Made by a program: the position numbers and the translations under genes. Below the pieces are notes generated by a model. The model searched no databases and was not told where the DNA came from. It saw only the letters and a list, made by a program, of their open reading frames with translations. From Methylotenera sp. (GTDB lineage Bacteria; Pseudomonadota; Gammaproteobacteria; Burkholderiales; Methylophilaceae), in NCBI RefSeq assembly GCF_030684185.1, contig NZ_JAUXOY010000010.1:45969-109968 (forward strand): a DNA stretch of 64,000 nt, given 5' to 3'. Below, piece after piece: positions 63,061 through 64,000 of this stretch (positions within the stretch are counted from its first letter, which is position 1; every line of letters begins with the position of its first letter).

Positions 63061-63270
63061 ATTGTGCCTCTCTACTTTTGCAAACTGCTGATGTGCTGAT
63101 TTATGGTTGTGACAAATAAACATCTTGTATGGAAAAATTGATTCTTTTTCCTATATTTAATTAATGGCCATAATCGTTCCCAATTGTTACTAACGTTTTA
63201 ATTCAACGCCATCGAAGGAGACACTTTGCAATCAATTGTAGGTTTATCCATATTAATTTGAATAGCCAGC

Positions 63271-63359
63271 GTAGCCTTGATGAAGCGTAGTGGAATCAAG
63301 GAATAACCATCACTTAATTCCCCTCGAGTTCATAGCATTCCATCGAGGCTACGCTTGCT
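63271..63359 (+). repeat. 89-bp palindromic repeat, copy 2
   Basis: Same element and orientation as 60709-60797, with arms GTAGCCTTGATG and CATCGAGGCTAC. Its right end is fused to the broken oxidoreductase head at codon 22-23. The two copies flank 2.5 kb of cassette-type sequence. Confidence 0.85.
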
Positions 63360-63423
63360 TTTCGACCTCCTTCAATTGAAGTACGTCGGGTGACCCATAT
63401 CTTTCATACACAATAGCTTTCAT
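63349..63423 (-). pseudogene. Truncated head of the oxidoreductase gene
   Basis: ATG 63423 reads MKAIVYERYGSPDVLQLKEV, nearly the same as the intact gene at 62316, then runs into the palindromic repeat and stops at TAG (63349-63351) after 24 codons. The leader before it, up to the attC site at 63470, is the expected start of a cassette. This copy therefore marks the original cassette head, while the intact gene lies 1.1 kb further on. Confidence 0.85.
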
Positions 63424-63437
63424 ACGTTATCGCCCTT
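63357..63437. repeat. Direct repeat, copy B
   Basis: Counterpart of 62250-62330: the leader and first codons of the oxidoreductase gene, with five differences. It adjoins the palindromic repeat on one side and the attC-proximal leader on the other. Confidence 0.9.
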
Positions 63438-63469
63438 GAAGGTTGCTTTGATCCGCAGTCTTTCGCATT

Positions 63470-63529
63470 GTCCAACGCCCGGGTTAAGCCGCGCAGCGGA
63501 GCAACGTCGGCTGCAACCCGTTGTTAGGT
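63470..63529 (-). other. Integron attC site (attC1)
   Basis: A 60-bp site on the minus strand. The R'' core ACCTAAC (63529-63523) and R' core GTTGGAC (63476-63470) both fit the consensus exactly. Between them the stem arms CGGGTT/AACCCG and AGCCG/CGGCT pair in the bottom-strand hairpin that integrase recognises. It stands 66 bp behind the stop of the membrane-protein gene, so it is that cassette's attC. Integrase would join cassettes at the G-TT of GTTGGAC. Confidence 0.9.
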
Positions 63530-63595
63530 TTTGCTACCATGCTCCAAAGTTATAACTGCTTTTCCTCTGAGGGGTTCTAAGAGCATGGGCTCAGT

Positions 63596-63997
63596 TCATG
63601 CTTCCTGTTTAGGCCACTTCCATGCATATGAGATAATTAGTAAAAGAAGAACGACTTCTACAGCTGCAGCAAAATACATGTGCACCCAAGCCTCTCCTGC
63701 CAAATTAAACAACATATAAGGAATATATACCGTAGCCAAGATTATGTTTGCCCAACGATTTACCTTAGCCGGCAGGGCAACAGAAAGGAAAATCATAAGA
63801 GCTGGAATTATTACAAAAATCATTGCTATCAGTAGAAAGACATATGAAATGTCAAATACAAATACTTTTCCTGCCAGAATATCCTCTATGGAGCCCGGCA
63901 TATATAAGTGGAAATAATCTACATAGATGTAGAGAAACATAAAACTCGCCCACAGTGCTGCAAGCTTCAGTTTCACATTGACCTTGATGTCTTCCAA
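63596..63997 (-). CDS. Four-helix membrane protein, integron cassette gene (DUF6326-like)
   Basis: A 133-residue protein with four hydrophobic helices, starting MEDIKVNVKLKLAALWASFMFLYIYVDYFHLYMPG and ending ISYAWKWPKQEA. The KLAALWxSxMFxYIYxDYFxLYxPG start is typical of a small membrane family common in mobile cassettes. The ATG at 63997 is 4 bp from the window edge, so the true start may lie further right. An attC site follows its stop. It is the first complete cassette visible and reads toward the left, as expected if the integrase lies to the right. Function unknown. Confidence 0.75.
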   Translation of the reverse strand: MEDIKVNVKLKLAALWASFMFLYIYVDYFHLYMPGSIEDILAGKVFVFDISYVFLLIAMIFVIIPALMIFLSVALPAKVNRWANIILATVYIPYMLFNLAGEAWVHMYFAAAVEVVLLLLIISYAWKWPKQEA

Positions 63998-64000
63998 CGC

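Noticed and set aside
1..64000. CRISPR arrays, rRNA operons and replication origins
   Set aside because: No regularly spaced direct repeats, no rRNA sequence and no DnaA-box cluster or origin-type gene order were seen.

Overview
The window looks like the chromosome of a betaproteobacterium close to the Methylophilaceae (Methylotenera-like methylotrophs). This is inferred from gene content and order: dapF-DUF484-xerC, zapB/zapA followed by 6S RNA, def-fmt-htpX-rsmB-DUF4390-ntrY-ntrX, kdsD-kdsC-lptC-lptA-lptB-rpoN-hpf-hprK-rapZ-EIIA-HPr-EI, and an SAH riboswitch in front of ahcY. No 16S gene or methylotrophy-specific dehydrogenase is present, so the family assignment is tentative. Most of the window is core chromosome. 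Two parts are accessory: a small scarred region next to tRNA-Phe (about 2.9-5.4 kb), and the right end (about 60.7-64 kb), which has the architecture of an integron gene-cassette array.

Layout. 0-0.8 kb: a sulfur-carrier operon (rhodanese, TusA, DsrE2-like) on the minus strand. 1.1-2.9 kb: a diguanylate cyclase. 2.9-5.5 kb: a 5'-truncated IS1380-family element abutting the 3' remnant of an AAA+ ATPase, a HicAB toxin-antitoxin pair and tRNA-Phe. 5.7-11.8 kb: cobalamin salvage and uptake (cobT, cobS, cobC, cobU, a BtuM-like transporter and btuB), the last two behind a cobalamin riboswitch. 11.9-24.7 kb: housekeeping genes (zapB-like, zapA, 6S RNA, EVE, ilvA, rpiA, yggX, dgkA, a ZnuD-like receptor, sodB, xerC, dapF). 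24.8-30.2 kb: the activated-methyl cycle (metK, SAH riboswitch, ahcY, metF), with an HD-GYP gene between metK and ahcY. 30.2-41.6 kb: smg, dprA, a LysM protein, def, fmt, htpX, rsmB, DUF4390 and the NtrY/NtrX two-component system. 41.7-46.8 kb: two lipoproteins divergent from an XRE regulator, then xth, prlC and DUF4870. 46.8-57.3 kb: a twelve-gene minus-strand run for KDO synthesis, LPS transport, sigma-54 and a permease-less PTS with HPr kinase. 57.6-60.7 kb: a CPA2 antiporter and a glycine-oxidase-like flavoprotein.

The most interesting part is 60.7-64 kb. A 60-bp attC site with perfect consensus core sites, a second probable attC site, a duplicated and broken cassette gene head, and two 89-bp palindromic repeats in direct orientation indicate a rearranged cassette array read on the minus strand. 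Its integrase would be expected beyond the right edge. Also notable are a response regulator whose AAA+ domain has lost the sigma-54 contact loop and arginine fingers, a probably leaderless hicA transcript, tandem operator palindromes upstream of the XRE regulator, and several unexplained hairpins.
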